Part shown: positions 26,516-36,612 of the stretch, piece by piece | Layout: every line of letters starts with the position of its first letter | Position numbering within the stretch: the stretch's first letter is position 1 | Assembly (NCBI GenBank): GCA_029262235.1 | Contig: JAJCZU010000002.1 | Span: forward strand, 620,001 to 684,000 | Origin: Candidatus Eiseniibacteriota bacterium | GTDB lineage: Bacteria > Orphanbacterota > Orphanbacteria > Orphanbacterales > Orphanbacteraceae | Reading direction: 5' to 3' | Length of the DNA stretch: 64,000 bases | Notes under the pieces: generated by a model | Database searches by the model: none | What the model saw: the letters and a program-made list of their open reading frames with translations, nothing else | What the model was told of the DNA's origin: nothing | Position numbers and translations under genes: made by a program

Positions 26516-28306
26516 TCAGCTCGTGGCGTCGGCCGGCGTCCTGTAATCCTCCACTTTCGCCTTGTTTCGCATCTGCTCCAGCCACTCCGAGAACACCGCG
26601 TCCTGCCTCTGATAGAGGAGCGACCGCACGAGCGTCGGCTTCTCGCGCTGGAAGGCCGCGTCGCTGATCGCGTTCACCTTGTCGGTGCGCAGGATGAAGC
26701 TGCCGAATTCCGTGTGCGCGGGCCCGCTGACTTCGCCCGGCGTCGCGTCGAACGCGCTCAGGATCAGGCCGAGATCGGCGCCGATTCCGGGAACCGTCCC
26801 CCGCCTGCTGATGAGCTTGGCGACCTTGACGGACCGGTCGTTCGCTTTCGCGATGTCGTCGAGCGGAGCGTTTGCGGTCAGGGCGGCTTTCGCCGCGTCG
26901 CGAGCGAACGTGAGCCGTGCCTGGTTTTCCGCGCCCTGGCGCGCCTGGAGCTGCACTTCCTCGAGCGGAGCGAGGCGGCTCGAATCGCGGTGCGCGAGGT
27001 GGAAGACGTAATAGCCGTCGTTATGAAGTACGGGCTCGCTGACGTCGCCGACCTCGGCCGTGAAGGCAAAGACGTTGGCGGGCGGCAGATTACCCAGAGT
27101 GGGAATGAAATTGCCTTCCGGGAACGGGCCCGTGCTGCGGGTCGTGAGGCCCGCGCCGACGACCGCTTTCCCGAATTCGCCCTTCTCGGCTGCCGTCCGG
27201 ATTCCTTCCACGCGGGACCGCACCTCTTCGATCGTTTCCCCTTTGGCCTCGACCTTGAGCAGGATCTGACGGAGGCCGACGGACAGTTCGCCGTCTTTTT
27301 CCTCGCGCGACGTCACGGTCAGGATCTGAAAGCCTTCCTCGTTCTCGATGATCTCGGAAACTTCACCCTCTTCGAGCGCGAACGCCTTCTCCTCGATTGC
27401 CGGGGTGAGCGAGCCCTTCTGGAATACGCCCAGTTCGCCGCCCTGCTGCGCTGTCGGCCCCTGCGAATAGTAGCGCGCCAGATCTTCGAACGGCGTGCCC
27501 TGCTCGAGGCGGCTCACGATCTCGTTCATCTGCGAAACGGTGCGCTCGCGATCATTGGCGGTCGCCGCAATCGGCACGACGACATAGTCGAGGTTCGCTT
27601 CTTCTTCGACGCGGAAGCGCTCTTTGTTTTCCTCGTACCAGGCGGCCACATCGGCTTCGGAAACGGTAACCGGCCGGTCCTTGAACTCGCCCGGCAGAAA
27701 CGCGACGTAGCTGAAATCGACCGTCTCGTTGCTCTGCTTGTAGAGCGACTGCAGCTCGGCGTCGGTGACACGCGTCGACATGGCGATCTGCTGCTGCAGA
27801 TGATTGATCGGAAGCTGCGCACGAAAATAATCTTCGAGCCAGCGCCAGTCGATATTGGGATCGTTCACGTACGAAATGTACTTCTGGTAGTCGAAGCGGC
27901 CATCCGTCTGAAAGACTTCCTGCGTCTGGACGAAGTCCGGCGGGGTCGTCCGGATCGCGTGGACGATCTCCTCGTCCGAGACGACGATCTTGCGCGCCTT
28001 CAGCTCCTTGTTGATGATCGCCTGATTCAGGCAGCGCTCCCACGCCTGTTTTTCGAGCGCTTTGGCCACGCTCGGGAGAGCGGGGAGGTCGGTCGTGCCG
28101 CGGTACGCTTCCACTTCCTGGTCGTAGGCCCGGTTATACTCCTCGAAGGAGACCGGCGAGCCGTTCACTTTTCCAATGGCGCTGGCGGTCTGCTGGCCGG
28201 CTCCGGAGAAGATATCGGCTCCCCAGACGGCGAACGTAAAGATCAGAAAGCCGATCATCACGATCCAAAGAACGATTTTCGTATTCTGACGCATCGACTG
28301 CAACAT
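26516..28306 (-). CDS. PpiD-like periplasmic peptidyl-prolyl isomerase/chaperone
   Basis: 596 residues from the ATG at 28306, with AGGAG 9-10 nt upstream. The N-terminus is a membrane anchor (MRQNTKIVLWIVMIGFLIFT) with the bulk in the periplasm. A SurA_N-like helical domain covers ~40-230. A parvulin domain at ~270-360 shows YSQGPTAQQGGELG and FALEEGEVSEIIENEEGFQIL. A second, degenerate parvulin-like region and a SurA-like C-terminal part follow. PpiD-type proteins sit by the Sec translocon and help secreted proteins fold, which fits the envelope emphasis of this genome. Confidence 0.87.
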   Translation of the reverse strand: MLQSMRQNTKIVLWIVMIGFLIFTFAVWGADIFSGAGQQTASAIGKVNGSPVSFEEYNRAYDQEVEAYRGTTDLPALPSVAKALEKQAWERCLNQAIINKELKARKIVVSDEEIVHAIRTTPPDFVQTQEVFQTDGRFDYQKYISYVNDPNIDWRWLEDYFRAQLPINHLQQQIAMSTRVTDAELQSLYKQSNETVDFSYVAFLPGEFKDRPVTVSEADVAAWYEENKERFRVEEEANLDYVVVPIAATANDRERTVSQMNEIVSRLEQGTPFEDLARYYSQGPTAQQGGELGVFQKGSLTPAIEEKAFALEEGEVSEIIENEEGFQILTVTSREEKDGELSVGLRQILLKVEAKGETIEEVRSRVEGIRTAAEKGEFGKAVVGAGLTTRSTGPFPEGNFIPTLGNLPPANVFAFTAEVGDVSEPVLHNDGYYVFHLAHRDSSRLAPLEEVQLQARQGAENQARLTFARDAAKAALTANAPLDDIAKANDRSVKVAKLISRRGTVPGIGADLGLILSAFDATPGEVSGPAHTEFGSFILRTDKVNAISDAAFQREKPTLVRSLLYQRQDAVFSEWLEQMRNKAKVEDYRTPADATS

Positions 28307-28401
28307 CGAGAAATCTCCTGCTGTGCCTCGTAAAACTGCGAGGGAATCAAGTCCGTGGGGACGGGGAAGTTCAGGTTTGTCCGCCACGCGGGCGGATGGA
28401 A

Positions 28402-28430
28402 AATCTAGCACAGAATCGGGACCCCGGCAA
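28402..28430 (-). promoter_or_regulatory. Putative promoter of the PpiD-like gene
   Basis: On the minus strand, TTGCCG (28425-28430) and TAGATT (28402-28407) are separated by exactly 17 nt. The predicted transcript starts near 28395 and has a leader of about 90 nt. It is back-to-back with the M23 gene promoter. Confidence 0.5.
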
Positions 28431-28467
28431 CCGGAGCCGCTCTCTATAATATCGTGAGCAGGTGATC

Positions 28468-28496
28468 TTGACTTACCCCTGAGGGGAGTGTAGTTT
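28468..28496 (+). promoter_or_regulatory. Putative promoter of the M23 peptidase gene
   Basis: TTGACT (28468-28473), a 17-nt spacer and TAGTTT (28491-28496) predict a start near 28503, about 20 nt before the ATG at 28524. The spacer contains the palindrome CCCCTGAGGGG, a possible operator. Confidence 0.55.
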
Positions 28497-28523
28497 CGCC
28501 GTGGGGAAAGGTGTGGTGGCGCG

Positions 28524-30875
28524 ATGGCGCAGCGAGTCAAAGACAACAGAATACAGGGTTTGCGGGAGCAGGCTCACGTAGTTTCGGCGCTCATCGCGCT
28601 GATCGTCTGCGCACACCCCGTTTCGTCCGCACAAGCCTCGGAAAATTACCTCTGGCCCCTTGCCTACAAAGGGTGCCTTACCTCGACCTTCGCGGAATAT
28701 CGTCCGAACCATTTTCATGCGGGCATCGATCTGTCGACGAACGGCGAGACCGGTTATCGGGTGCAGGCCGTTGCCGATGGCGAGATTTATCGTCTGCGCG
28801 CTTCCCCCTACGGATATGGCAAGGCCATCTACTTGAAAATGAATGACGGCCGCATTGCCGTATTCGGCCATCTCTCCGATTTCAGCCCCCGCCTTCGCAC
28901 CTGGGTCGAGCAGGAACAGGAACGCGAAGATCGCTACGAGGTCGATTTCGAACTCCCGCCCCGCTCCATTCCCGTTGCGGCCGGCGAGATCATCGGCTAT
29001 TCCGGCCAGACGGGTACCGGCGCTCCGCACCTTCATTTCGAGTTGCGCGATGGCGAAGAGCGTCCGCTGAATCCCGTGCTGAACGGTTTTCCGGTTCACG
29101 ACGAAACGCCGCCCGAAATCCGGTCCGTCGTGTTCACACCGATGGAAGCCGACGCGCGCGTCAACGGATCGATCCGGCCCATCACGCTGCCGTTCCGGTG
29201 GTCGGAATCGCGCGGAGTCTATTTCGTTCCGGAGACCGTTCACATCGAAGGGGACGTCGGAATTCTCGTGCAGACGTCCGACGCGCAGACGGCGTGCGAT
29301 CGACCGCTCGGCGTGTACCGGCTCAACCTGAACGTGAATCAGCAGGTCGTCTATCAGTCTCAGTTCGACCATTTCTCGCACGATGTCGCGCATCTGGTCG
29401 GTCTCGAGTTCGACGAGGAAACGATCGAGCGCGGGGGGAGTCGCTACCACAGGTTGTTCAATACGGCCGCGAATCTGCTGCCGTTCACGATCACCGACAG
29501 GGAAGAGGCGGGGGTGCTGCAGGCCACGGAAGACCGCACGCGCCCCGGAGAAACGTATCTGGAAAGCGGCCTGCACCGTGTGGAGGTCCTGGCGGCGGAC
29601 GCCAACGGCAACCACTCGACCGCCGAGCTGGGCGTTTTTACGGGCCGTCTTCCCGTGATCGAACGCGTACAGGTGCCGAGCGATCGCGATGTCACCGTCT
29701 TTTTCGATGCGCCGATGGATGTCCGCCAGGTCATCGTTTCGCGGTCCGTCAACGGGGGCCGCAAGTGGGACGAGCGTGTGGCGCGGCTGCGCGGCGAGAC
29801 CGGGCAGTGGGAGGCGAACGGGTTCGCTTCGACGCAGGCGGCGCGCAAACCGTACCTCGTGCGGATCGATTACCAGTCGAAGGAAGGCGTCGCGGCTGCC
29901 GCGGATTATCGCTTCGTCAACTACGACGGGCTGCCGACACCCGAGCCGCTCATCGACCTCGGTCTCGAGTATCACGCGGACGCGGTATTGATTCGTCTCG
30001 AAGTCGATCGCGCATTTCCGTACGAGGTCGAAGCCCGTGTCGTGCGCAAGGACCGGTCCGTCGTGCGACCTTTCATGCGCCGAGCGAGCGAACGCGCCTT
30101 CGAGGGGATCGTTTCGCTGCCGGAACTCAAGTCCGAAGACGCCTGGGTCGAAGTGTCCGTGCGCGGGCGCGACGGCGCGGAATGGTCAGTCGTCGAAGAG
30201 ATCCGGGCCCTGGAGATCGCGGCGTTTCGCGGCGGTCATCTGACGGACCGCGAAGGGAGGGCGCACCTCCGCGTACCCCGCCGCGCGCTTCTGCGGGACA
30301 GCTACTTCCGCGTGGAAGAAGAAAGCACGGTTCCGCTCGAAGAGGGCCTCACGTACATGAGCCCGCTCTACCGCTACGATCCGGCCGGCGCGCTGCTGCG
30401 CGATGACGTCGAAGTCGGGATCCGCCCGTTCACGGACATCGGGGAAAGAAAGAAAGTTTCGCTCTACCGCCTCGACGTACACAATCGCTGGCACTACATG
30501 ATTCGCCCTCAGCAGGACGAGGACGCGACCATCTGGGCGCGCACCCGCGTTCTGACCCGCTATGCACTCCTCCGCGACGACGCGCCTCCGGCCGTCTTCG
30601 GCGTTCGCCCGGCACAGGGAGCCGTCGTTCCGAACGGAGCGCCCCGCCTTCAGGCAAAGGTGACCGATATCGGTTCCGGGTTCGAGACCGACGGCATCCA
30701 GATTCTGCTCGATGGACGCAAAGTGATCGCGGAGTGGGATCCGGAACGCTCTTTCGTTCAGTATTCGCCTCGCGAGCCGCTCGCTGCGGGAACGCATCGT
30801 GTTACGATCGTTGCGACCGACCGTGCGGGCAACCAGACCCGCAAAGAATCAAACTTCTTCGTTTCTCCGAAATAG
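28524..30875 (+). CDS. Secreted M23 (LytM-type) endopeptidase with large C-terminal region
   Basis: 783 residues with a signal-like N-terminus (VVSALIALIVCAHPVSSAQA). The M23 domain at ~45-190 keeps all zinc and catalytic residues: HAGID (His65, Asp69), His116 in VFGHLSDF and HLHFE (His169, His171), so it should be an active peptidoglycan endopeptidase or a zinc-binding LytM protein. The remaining ~590 residues are beta-rich and Ig-like (for example HRVEVLAADANGN, later HRVTIVATDRAGNQTRK), probably surface or cell-wall-binding modules. It lies 33 nt before dnaE and may be co-transcribed with it, although the functions are unrelated. Confidence 0.87.
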   Translation: MAQRVKDNRIQGLREQAHVVSALIALIVCAHPVSSAQASENYLWPLAYKGCLTSTFAEYRPNHFHAGIDLSTNGETGYRVQAVADGEIYRLRASPYGYGKAIYLKMNDGRIAVFGHLSDFSPRLRTWVEQEQEREDRYEVDFELPPRSIPVAAGEIIGYSGQTGTGAPHLHFELRDGEERPLNPVLNGFPVHDETPPEIRSVVFTPMEADARVNGSIRPITLPFRWSESRGVYFVPETVHIEGDVGILVQTSDAQTACDRPLGVYRLNLNVNQQVVYQSQFDHFSHDVAHLVGLEFDEETIERGGSRYHRLFNTAANLLPFTITDREEAGVLQATEDRTRPGETYLESGLHRVEVLAADANGNHSTAELGVFTGRLPVIERVQVPSDRDVTVFFDAPMDVRQVIVSRSVNGGRKWDERVARLRGETGQWEANGFASTQAARKPYLVRIDYQSKEGVAAAADYRFVNYDGLPTPEPLIDLGLEYHADAVLIRLEVDRAFPYEVEARVVRKDRSVVRPFMRRASERAFEGIVSLPELKSEDAWVEVSVRGRDGAEWSVVEEIRALEIAAFRGGHLTDREGRAHLRVPRRALLRDSYFRVEEESTVPLEEGLTYMSPLYRYDPAGALLRDDVEVGIRPFTDIGERKKVSLYRLDVHNRWHYMIRPQQDEDATIWARTRVLTRYALLRDDAPPAVFGVRPAQGAVVPNGAPRLQAKVTDIGSGFETDGIQILLDGRKVIAEWDPERSFVQYSPREPLAAGTHRVTIVATDRAGNQTRKESNFFVSPK

Positions 30876-30908
30876 AAGACCAACGCCCCGAAAGGAACGG
30901 CGTCGCGT

Positions 30909-33900
30909 ATGGGCAAGGATTGCTGCTCATTCGTCCACCTGCATAATCACAGCGATTACAGCCTGCTGGACGGGGCCCTCAAGATACCCGATATGGTGAA
31001 AGCCGCGTCGAAGGAGAACATGCCCGCGCTGGCTCTCACCGACCACGGCAACCTCTTCGGCGCGATCAACTTTTATCAGAAGTGCCGCGCCGCGAACATC
31101 AAGCCGATCATCGGCTCGGAAGTTTATCTGACGCTCGGGAGCCGGCACGATCGCAAGAGCGTGCGTGCAGGCGGCGAGCGGAACTATCATCTCGTCCTGC
31201 TCGCGAAGAACGAAATCGGCTATCGCAATCTGCTGAAGCTTTCGTCAGCCGCGTTTCTCGAAGGCTTCTATTACAAGCCCCGCATCGATCTCGAACTGCT
31301 GGCAGAACGAAGCGAAGGCCTGATCGCGCTGACGGCGTGTCTTCAGGGATGCGTGAACCGGCCTCTTCTTTCGGGCGACGAAGACACCGCACGCGAGCGT
31401 CTCGGCATGCTGAGCGAGATCTTTTCGGACGGGCATCTCTTCGCGGAACTTCAGAATCACGATCTCGAAGAAGACAAGATCGTATGCGGCGAGCTGCCGC
31501 GACTCGCGAAACAGCTGAACGTGCCGCTCGTTGCCACGAACGACTGCCATTATCTGACGCCGGGGCATGCCGAGTCGCACGACCTGCTTCTCTGTATCGG
31601 TACCGGCAAGGATCGTGACGACCCGAACCGGCTTCGCTATCAGACGAACCGGAATCATTTCGCGACCGCGACCGAGATGGAGGCGCTGTTCGGCCATATG
31701 CCGGACGCGCTCAAAAACACGCTGCGTGTTGCGGAGATGGTCGACCTCGATATCGATCTCAGCAGAACGCTTCTTCCCGACGTGCCCGTGCCCGAAGGCT
31801 TCACAAATCTCGACGGGTATCTCGCGCATCTCTGCTGGCAGGCGGTGCCCTCGCGTTACGACGTGACGACGGGCGAGATCGAGGAGCGAATTCGCTACGA
31901 ACTCGACGTGATCAACAAGGTCGGGTACGCGGGCTACTTTCTGATCGTGAAGGATTTTATCGACGCGGCGCGCGATCGCGGTGTGCCGGTCGGCCCGGGG
32001 CGCGGTTCCGCGGCGGGGAGCATCGTCGCATACCTGCTGCGCATCACGGACGTCGATCCCATCAGATTCAACCTGCTTTTCGAACGGTTTCTGAACCCCG
32101 AACGCGTGAGTTTTCCCGACGTCGATATCGACTTCTGCTACGAGCGGCGCGGCGAGATCATCGACTACGTCGTGCAGAAGTACGGCGAGCGGAACGTGTC
32201 GCAGATCATCACGTTCGGAACGATGGCCGCGCGCGCGGCGATTCGCGACGTGGGACGCGTGCTGAAAGTTCCGTACGGCGACGTCGATCGCATTGCGAAG
32301 CTGGTGCCGGCCGAGGTCGGCATGACGCTGCGGAAAGCCGAGAAGCAGGTTCCGGAACTGGTGGAACTGCAGGAAGAGGATGCCAAACTCCGCGAGCTGA
32401 TTGTGCATGCGCGGAACCTCGAAGGGAACAACCGCCACGCTTCGACACATGCCGCGGCCGTACTGATCGCGCCGGGCGACCTGACCGACTACGTGCCGCT
32501 CTACAAGTCGAGCGCGGGCGATGTAACGACGCAGTGGGACATGAAAGCCTGCGAAAAAGTCGGTCTTCTCAAGATGGACTTTCTGGGCCTCCGCACTCTG
32601 ACGGTCATTCATGATGCCGTGGCCATGATCGAAGAGTACCGCGGCGTGAAGCTCGATCTTGCCACGCTGCCGCTCGACGACAAGGAGACGTTCGAGTTCC
32701 TGTCGCAGGGACGCACCGTCGGTGTATTCCAGTTCGAATCGTCAGGAATGCGCGATCTGCTCGTTCGCCTGCGCCCTACGCATTTCGAAGATCTGATCGC
32801 CGTAAACGCGCTCTTCCGGCCGGGACCGCTCGGATCAGGCATGGTCGACGATTTCATCGCGCGGAAGCACGGCCTGAAACCGATCGAGTATGACGATCCC
32901 GTGCTCGAACCGGTGCTGAAAGACACGTACGGCGTCATTCTCTACCAGGAACAGGTCATGCGGATCGCGAACGAGATGGGCGGGTACACGCTGGGACAGG
33001 CGGATATTCTGCGCCGCGCGATGGGGAAGAAAAACGCGGAGGAGATGGCCGAGAACAAGGACCTCTTCGTGAAGGGGGCGCAGGAGCGGAAGTTCAGCAA
33101 GGCAGTCGCGAAGAAAGTGTTCGACCTCATGGCGTTCTTCGCGGGGTACGGTTTCAATAAATCGCATTCGACCGCATATGGACTGCTCTCCTATCAGACC
33201 GCGTATCTCAAGACGCATTATGATCGCGAGTTCATGGCCGCCACGATGACGAGCGAGATCGGCGATATCGACCGCATCGTGAAGCTGATCGCCGACTGCA
33301 AGTCACAGAAGATCGACGTGCTGCCGCCGGACATCAACAAGTCCGCAGTCGACTTCCGATGCGAGGGAGAGTCCATTCGCTTCGGACTTGCCGCGATTCG
33401 AAACGTCGGGAAGTCCGCCATTCAGTCGATGATTCTGACGCGCGAAGAGCATGGCGAATTCACGAGCCTCTATCAATTCTGTGAGAACGTCGACATCCGC
33501 CTGATCAATAAGCGCGTTCTCGAGGCGCTCGTGCAGGCCGGCGCTTTCGACTCGCTCGTACCGAGCCGCGCCGCGCTCATGGCCGCGATCGAATCCGCGC
33601 TCGAGCGCGCCAATCGTATGCAGAGCGATCGCGCGCGCGGCCAGTCGAACCTGTTCGACACGGGGGGCGACGGCACTTCGATTCCCGAACCGCCGCTGCC
33701 GCGCGTCGACGAGTGGGACGCGCGCGAGACCCTTGAACGCGAAAAGGCCGTGCTCGGTTTTTATGTGAGCGGCCACCCGCTGAACGAGTTCGAAGACGAA
33801 CTGCGCTTCGCGAACGCGACCACGACGACCATGGCGGAAATGAAGGACGGGCAGACAGTGGCGCTCGCGGGGATCGTCGCGGCGAAGCGCGTCATCAGCG

Positions 33901-34364
33901 ACCGCAAAGGCAACCCGATGGCGTTCGTTACCGTAGAGGATTTCGGCGGAAGCACGGAGATGCTCGTTTTCGCGAGCGTGTATCGTGAAGTGAGCGCGTA
34001 TCTCGAAAGCGATGAACCGCTGTTCTTCCGGGGGAAAATCTCCGCGCGCGACGAAGAGCAGCCGAAAATCATGGTGAACGACATCCTGTTTCTGTCCGAA
34101 TGCCAGGCGCGTTTCACGAAGCTGATTCGGATTGCGGCTCCGATCGAAAGGCTTACGGACGACTCCCTCGGAAAGCTCAAGAGCGTTCTCGAACAGAATC
34201 CGGGGAGCACGCCGGTTCAGTTCGTAATCTGCACCGACGACGAGGGCGAGGTCGAGATCCGGTCGCGCCGTTTCCGGGTCGAACCCCGATCGAGTCTCGT
34301 GGAGGCCCTGCGCGAAGCGATCGGGGCTGACTGCGTATCGCTCGTCGGAGGCGCGGACGAATGA
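30909..34364 (+). CDS. dnaE: DNA polymerase III subunit alpha
   Basis: 1151 residues, standard DnaE1 length. The N-terminal PHP domain begins FVHLHNHSDYSLLDGA, with the metal-binding histidines intact. GRGSAAGS and FPDVDIDF (Asp404, Asp406) are the C-family palm motifs; the helix-hairpin and OB fold (VALAGIVAAKRVI) follow in normal order. It is the replicative polymerase. The PHP residues look preserved, so an intrinsic proofreading activity is conceivable, as in many non-proteobacterial DnaE1. The stop overlaps the methyltransferase start (ATGA). Confidence 0.97.
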   Translation: MGKDCCSFVHLHNHSDYSLLDGALKIPDMVKAASKENMPALALTDHGNLFGAINFYQKCRAANIKPIIGSEVYLTLGSRHDRKSVRAGGERNYHLVLLAKNEIGYRNLLKLSSAAFLEGFYYKPRIDLELLAERSEGLIALTACLQGCVNRPLLSGDEDTARERLGMLSEIFSDGHLFAELQNHDLEEDKIVCGELPRLAKQLNVPLVATNDCHYLTPGHAESHDLLLCIGTGKDRDDPNRLRYQTNRNHFATATEMEALFGHMPDALKNTLRVAEMVDLDIDLSRTLLPDVPVPEGFTNLDGYLAHLCWQAVPSRYDVTTGEIEERIRYELDVINKVGYAGYFLIVKDFIDAARDRGVPVGPGRGSAAGSIVAYLLRITDVDPIRFNLLFERFLNPERVSFPDVDIDFCYERRGEIIDYVVQKYGERNVSQIITFGTMAARAAIRDVGRVLKVPYGDVDRIAKLVPAEVGMTLRKAEKQVPELVELQEEDAKLRELIVHARNLEGNNRHASTHAAAVLIAPGDLTDYVPLYKSSAGDVTTQWDMKACEKVGLLKMDFLGLRTLTVIHDAVAMIEEYRGVKLDLATLPLDDKETFEFLSQGRTVGVFQFESSGMRDLLVRLRPTHFEDLIAVNALFRPGPLGSGMVDDFIARKHGLKPIEYDDPVLEPVLKDTYGVILYQEQVMRIANEMGGYTLGQADILRRAMGKKNAEEMAENKDLFVKGAQERKFSKAVAKKVFDLMAFFAGYGFNKSHSTAYGLLSYQTAYLKTHYDREFMAATMTSEIGDIDRIVKLIADCKSQKIDVLPPDINKSAVDFRCEGESIRFGLAAIRNVGKSAIQSMILTREEHGEFTSLYQFCENVDIRLINKRVLEALVQAGAFDSLVPSRAALMAAIESALERANRMQSDRARGQSNLFDTGGDGTSIPEPPLPRVDEWDARETLEREKAVLGFYVSGHPLNEFEDELRFANATTTTMAEMKDGQTVALAGIVAAKRVISDRKGNPMAFVTVEDFGGSTEMLVFASVYREVSAYLESDEPLFFRGKISARDEEQPKIMVNDILFLSECQARFTKLIRIAAPIERLTDDSLGKLKSVLEQNPGSTPVQFVICTDDEGEVEIRSRRFRVEPRSSLVEALREAIGADCVSLVGGADE

Positions 34365-35143
34365 CGGGCAGGGAGGACGATACGATCCGTCTTCCGAACA
34401 ATTCCTACGACGCATTTGCCCGCGTCTATGACTCCGCCCATTTCGATCGTTTCGCGCTGACTCTGATGGGGTCGGCGCGCGAACTCGTGCAGCCGACAGG
34501 CGGCGAAGTAATCGATCTCGCGTGCGGATCGGGGTCGTTTCTCGCACACTTTCTCGAAGTCCGGGCACCCGCCCGCGTGACGGGAATCGATCGTTCCCGC
34601 GCCATGCTGGAGAAAGCCCGCAGCAAACGCCCCGATGTTTCCTGGGTGCGCGGCGACCTGCTCGCGATTCCACTCAGGACGGAAGCCGATGCGGTCTTCT
34701 GTTTGTATGACAGCCTCAACTACCTCGATTCCGAAGCGGATCTGAAGCGCGCGTTCCGCGAATGGGTGCGCGTGCTGAAGCCGGGGGGGAAGGCGCTGTT
34801 CGATCTGAATCGTGCACGGGCCTATGAACGTGTATGGGGCGATCCGACTCCGTTCGTCGCCGAAACCGAGAACGGGAAGCTCACCATCGTCACGAGCTAC
34901 AACTCCGGAAAACGAAAAGGCGAAGCCCGCATCCGGGTCGATTTTGCCGACGGCACCGCGCAGGAGTCGGTGCATGCGCAGACCTGCTTCCCGGAGGAAG
35001 TCGTGCGCGCGTGCTTCGCATCGGCCGGGCTCCACTTTCTATCCATGAAGGAGATCGACCCCTTCCCGGGGACGGAAAGCAGCGTACCGGGCGCCAAGTC
35101 TCTCTGGATCGTCGGAAAGGCGCGCGAGCATGACACACACTGA
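34361..35143 (+). CDS. Class I SAM-dependent methyltransferase
   Basis: 260 residues. VIDLACGSGSFLAHFLE is motif I, GIDRSRAML the strand-2 acidic post, WVRGDLLAIPL motif II, and DAVFCLYDSLNYLDS the motif-III region that often contacts substrate. The C-terminal half (HAQTCFPEEVVRACFASAGL) matches the Methyltransf_25 type. No substrate-specific signature is visible. It is translationally coupled to dnaE and overlaps queG by 14 nt. Confidence 0.87.
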   Translation: MTGREDDTIRLPNNSYDAFARVYDSAHFDRFALTLMGSARELVQPTGGEVIDLACGSGSFLAHFLEVRAPARVTGIDRSRAMLEKARSKRPDVSWVRGDLLAIPLRTEADAVFCLYDSLNYLDSEADLKRAFREWVRVLKPGGKALFDLNRARAYERVWGDPTPFVAETENGKLTIVTSYNSGKRKGEARIRVDFADGTAQESVHAQTCFPEEVVRACFASAGLHFLSMKEIDPFPGTESSVPGAKSLWIVGKAREHDTH

Positions 35144-36083
35144 GGCGGACGGCGCTGACGCGAAGCGACGGATTCAGGCACGCGCGCGCGAACTCGGTTT
35201 TCTGGCGCTCGGCGTTGCGCCGGCGTCCGTTCCCGACGTGGAGCGCGAGCGGCTGCTGCGGTGGCTCGGCGCCGGCTACCATGGGTCGATGAGCTGGATG
35301 GAAACGCAGAAGGAGCTTCGCCTCGACCCGCAGTCGCTGTTGCCCGGAGCCCGCTCGATTCTGATGGGTGCGTTCAACTATTATCCGGGCGGGGCAACCA
35401 ATCCGGGCCCGACCTGGATCTCGCGCTACGCCCGCGGCCGTGACTATCACAAGACAATACGCAAGCTCTGGCGCGCCCTGCTTCCGACGGTGGAAGACGC
35501 ACTGCCCGGCGTGCGTGCCCGCTGGTTCGTGGATTCGGCACCGATGCTCGAGAAGTATCACGCGGAACGCGCGGGAATCGGCTGGCGCGCGAAAAACGCG
35601 AACGTGATCCGGAAGGGCGAGGGGTCGTGGTTCTTTCTGGGCGGCATGCTGATCGACCGCCCGTTGCCGTTCGATTCCCCCGCGATCGACCATTGCGGGA
35701 GCTGTACGCTCTGCATCGACGCCTGCCCGACGGGCGCGATCGTCGAGCCGGCAGTGGTCGACTCGAATCGCTGCATTTCGTACTTCACGATTGAACACGA
35801 CGGGCCGATCCCCGATGATCTCGAAGAGCAGGCGGGCGAATGGGTTTTCGGGTGCGATGTGTGTCAGGAAGTCTGTCCCTGGAACCGTTTTGAATCGGAG
35901 TCCACGGTTTCGGATTTCGCTCCGCGTTCCGACCCGGCCTCGCTCACACTGGAACAGGCCGTCGACTTGCGGAAATCCGACTTTGACCGGATCTTTCGAG
36001 GGATGGCGGTCAGGAGGGCCGGGGCTGCGCTCTTTCAAAAGAGCGCGCGGCGCGCCCTTCGAAACAGAGAACGCGAGAGATGA
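35130..36083 (+). CDS. queG: Epoxyqueuosine reductase (HEAT-less form)
   Basis: 317 residues. Two [4Fe-4S] motifs, CGSCTLCIDACPTGAI and CDVCQEVCPWN, plus the cobalamin-binding N-terminal domain with FVDSAPMLEK and RAGIGWRAKN, identify QueG. It reduces epoxyqueuosine to queuosine at tRNA position 34 using cobalamin. Characterised QueG proteins are around 380 residues because of a C-terminal HEAT-like region that contacts tRNA; this one ends shortly after the second cluster. It belongs with mtaB and miaB as a third Fe-S tRNA-modification enzyme in the window. Confidence 0.92.
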   Translation: MTHTEADGADAKRRIQARARELGFLALGVAPASVPDVERERLLRWLGAGYHGSMSWMETQKELRLDPQSLLPGARSILMGAFNYYPGGATNPGPTWISRYARGRDYHKTIRKLWRALLPTVEDALPGVRARWFVDSAPMLEKYHAERAGIGWRAKNANVIRKGEGSWFFLGGMLIDRPLPFDSPAIDHCGSCTLCIDACPTGAIVEPAVVDSNRCISYFTIEHDGPIPDDLEEQAGEWVFGCDVCQEVCPWNRFESESTVSDFAPRSDPASLTLEQAVDLRKSDFDRIFRGMAVRRAGAALFQKSARRALRNRERER

Positions 36084-36094
36084 GAGTGTGATTC

Positions 36095-36607
36095 ATGAAG
36101 ACATTAGGACTACGCTATCTGGGGGACGCCATTCTTCGCAGGAAGGCCGCCCCCGTGGAATCGTTCGACCAGGAACTGCGTGACCTCGCCGAAGCGATGA
36201 TCGCGACGATGCGGCTCGAGGACGGGATCGGACTCGCCGCCCCCCAGATCGGCGAGAGCATCCGGCTGCTCGTGATCGAAGGGTCCGTGATCGGCGAAAA
36301 CGAGGCCCCGCGCGTCTACGTGAACCCCGTGCTGGAGAATCTTTCGCGCACGAAAGACGTATACGAAGAGGGCTGCCTTTCGATTCCCGACATTCGCTGT
36401 GACGTCGAACGTCCTCTCGAATTGACAGTGCGATATCAGAACCTGAACGGGGATGACATGGAAGCGGAAGCGGACGAGTTGCTCGCTCGCGTCCTGCAGC
36501 ATGAGGTCGACCACCTCGACGGGATCCTCTTCATCGATCGCATCAGCGCGGCCCGGCGGGCGCTCCTTCGTAAGAAACTGCGCGACATCGAGAAGAAATA
36601 TGCTTGA
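36095..36607 (+). CDS. def: Peptide deformylase
   Basis: 170 residues. All three motifs are intact: GIGLAAPQIG, EEGCLSIPD with the metal ligand Cys94, and QHEVDHLDG with His136, Glu137 and His140. It removes the formyl group from nascent polypeptides with Fe2+ in the cytoplasm. It starts 11 nt after queG. No fmt gene follows; the next gene has its own promoter. Confidence 0.96.
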   Translation: MKTLGLRYLGDAILRRKAAPVESFDQELRDLAEAMIATMRLEDGIGLAAPQIGESIRLLVIEGSVIGENEAPRVYVNPVLENLSRTKDVYEEGCLSIPDIRCDVERPLELTVRYQNLNGDDMEAEADELLARVLQHEVDHLDGILFIDRISAARRALLRKKLRDIEKKYA

Positions 36608-36612
36608 CGACC

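Noticed and set aside
26714-28333. 539-codon plus-strand frame
   Set aside because: Antisense shadow of the PpiD-like gene, whose parvulin motifs are clear.
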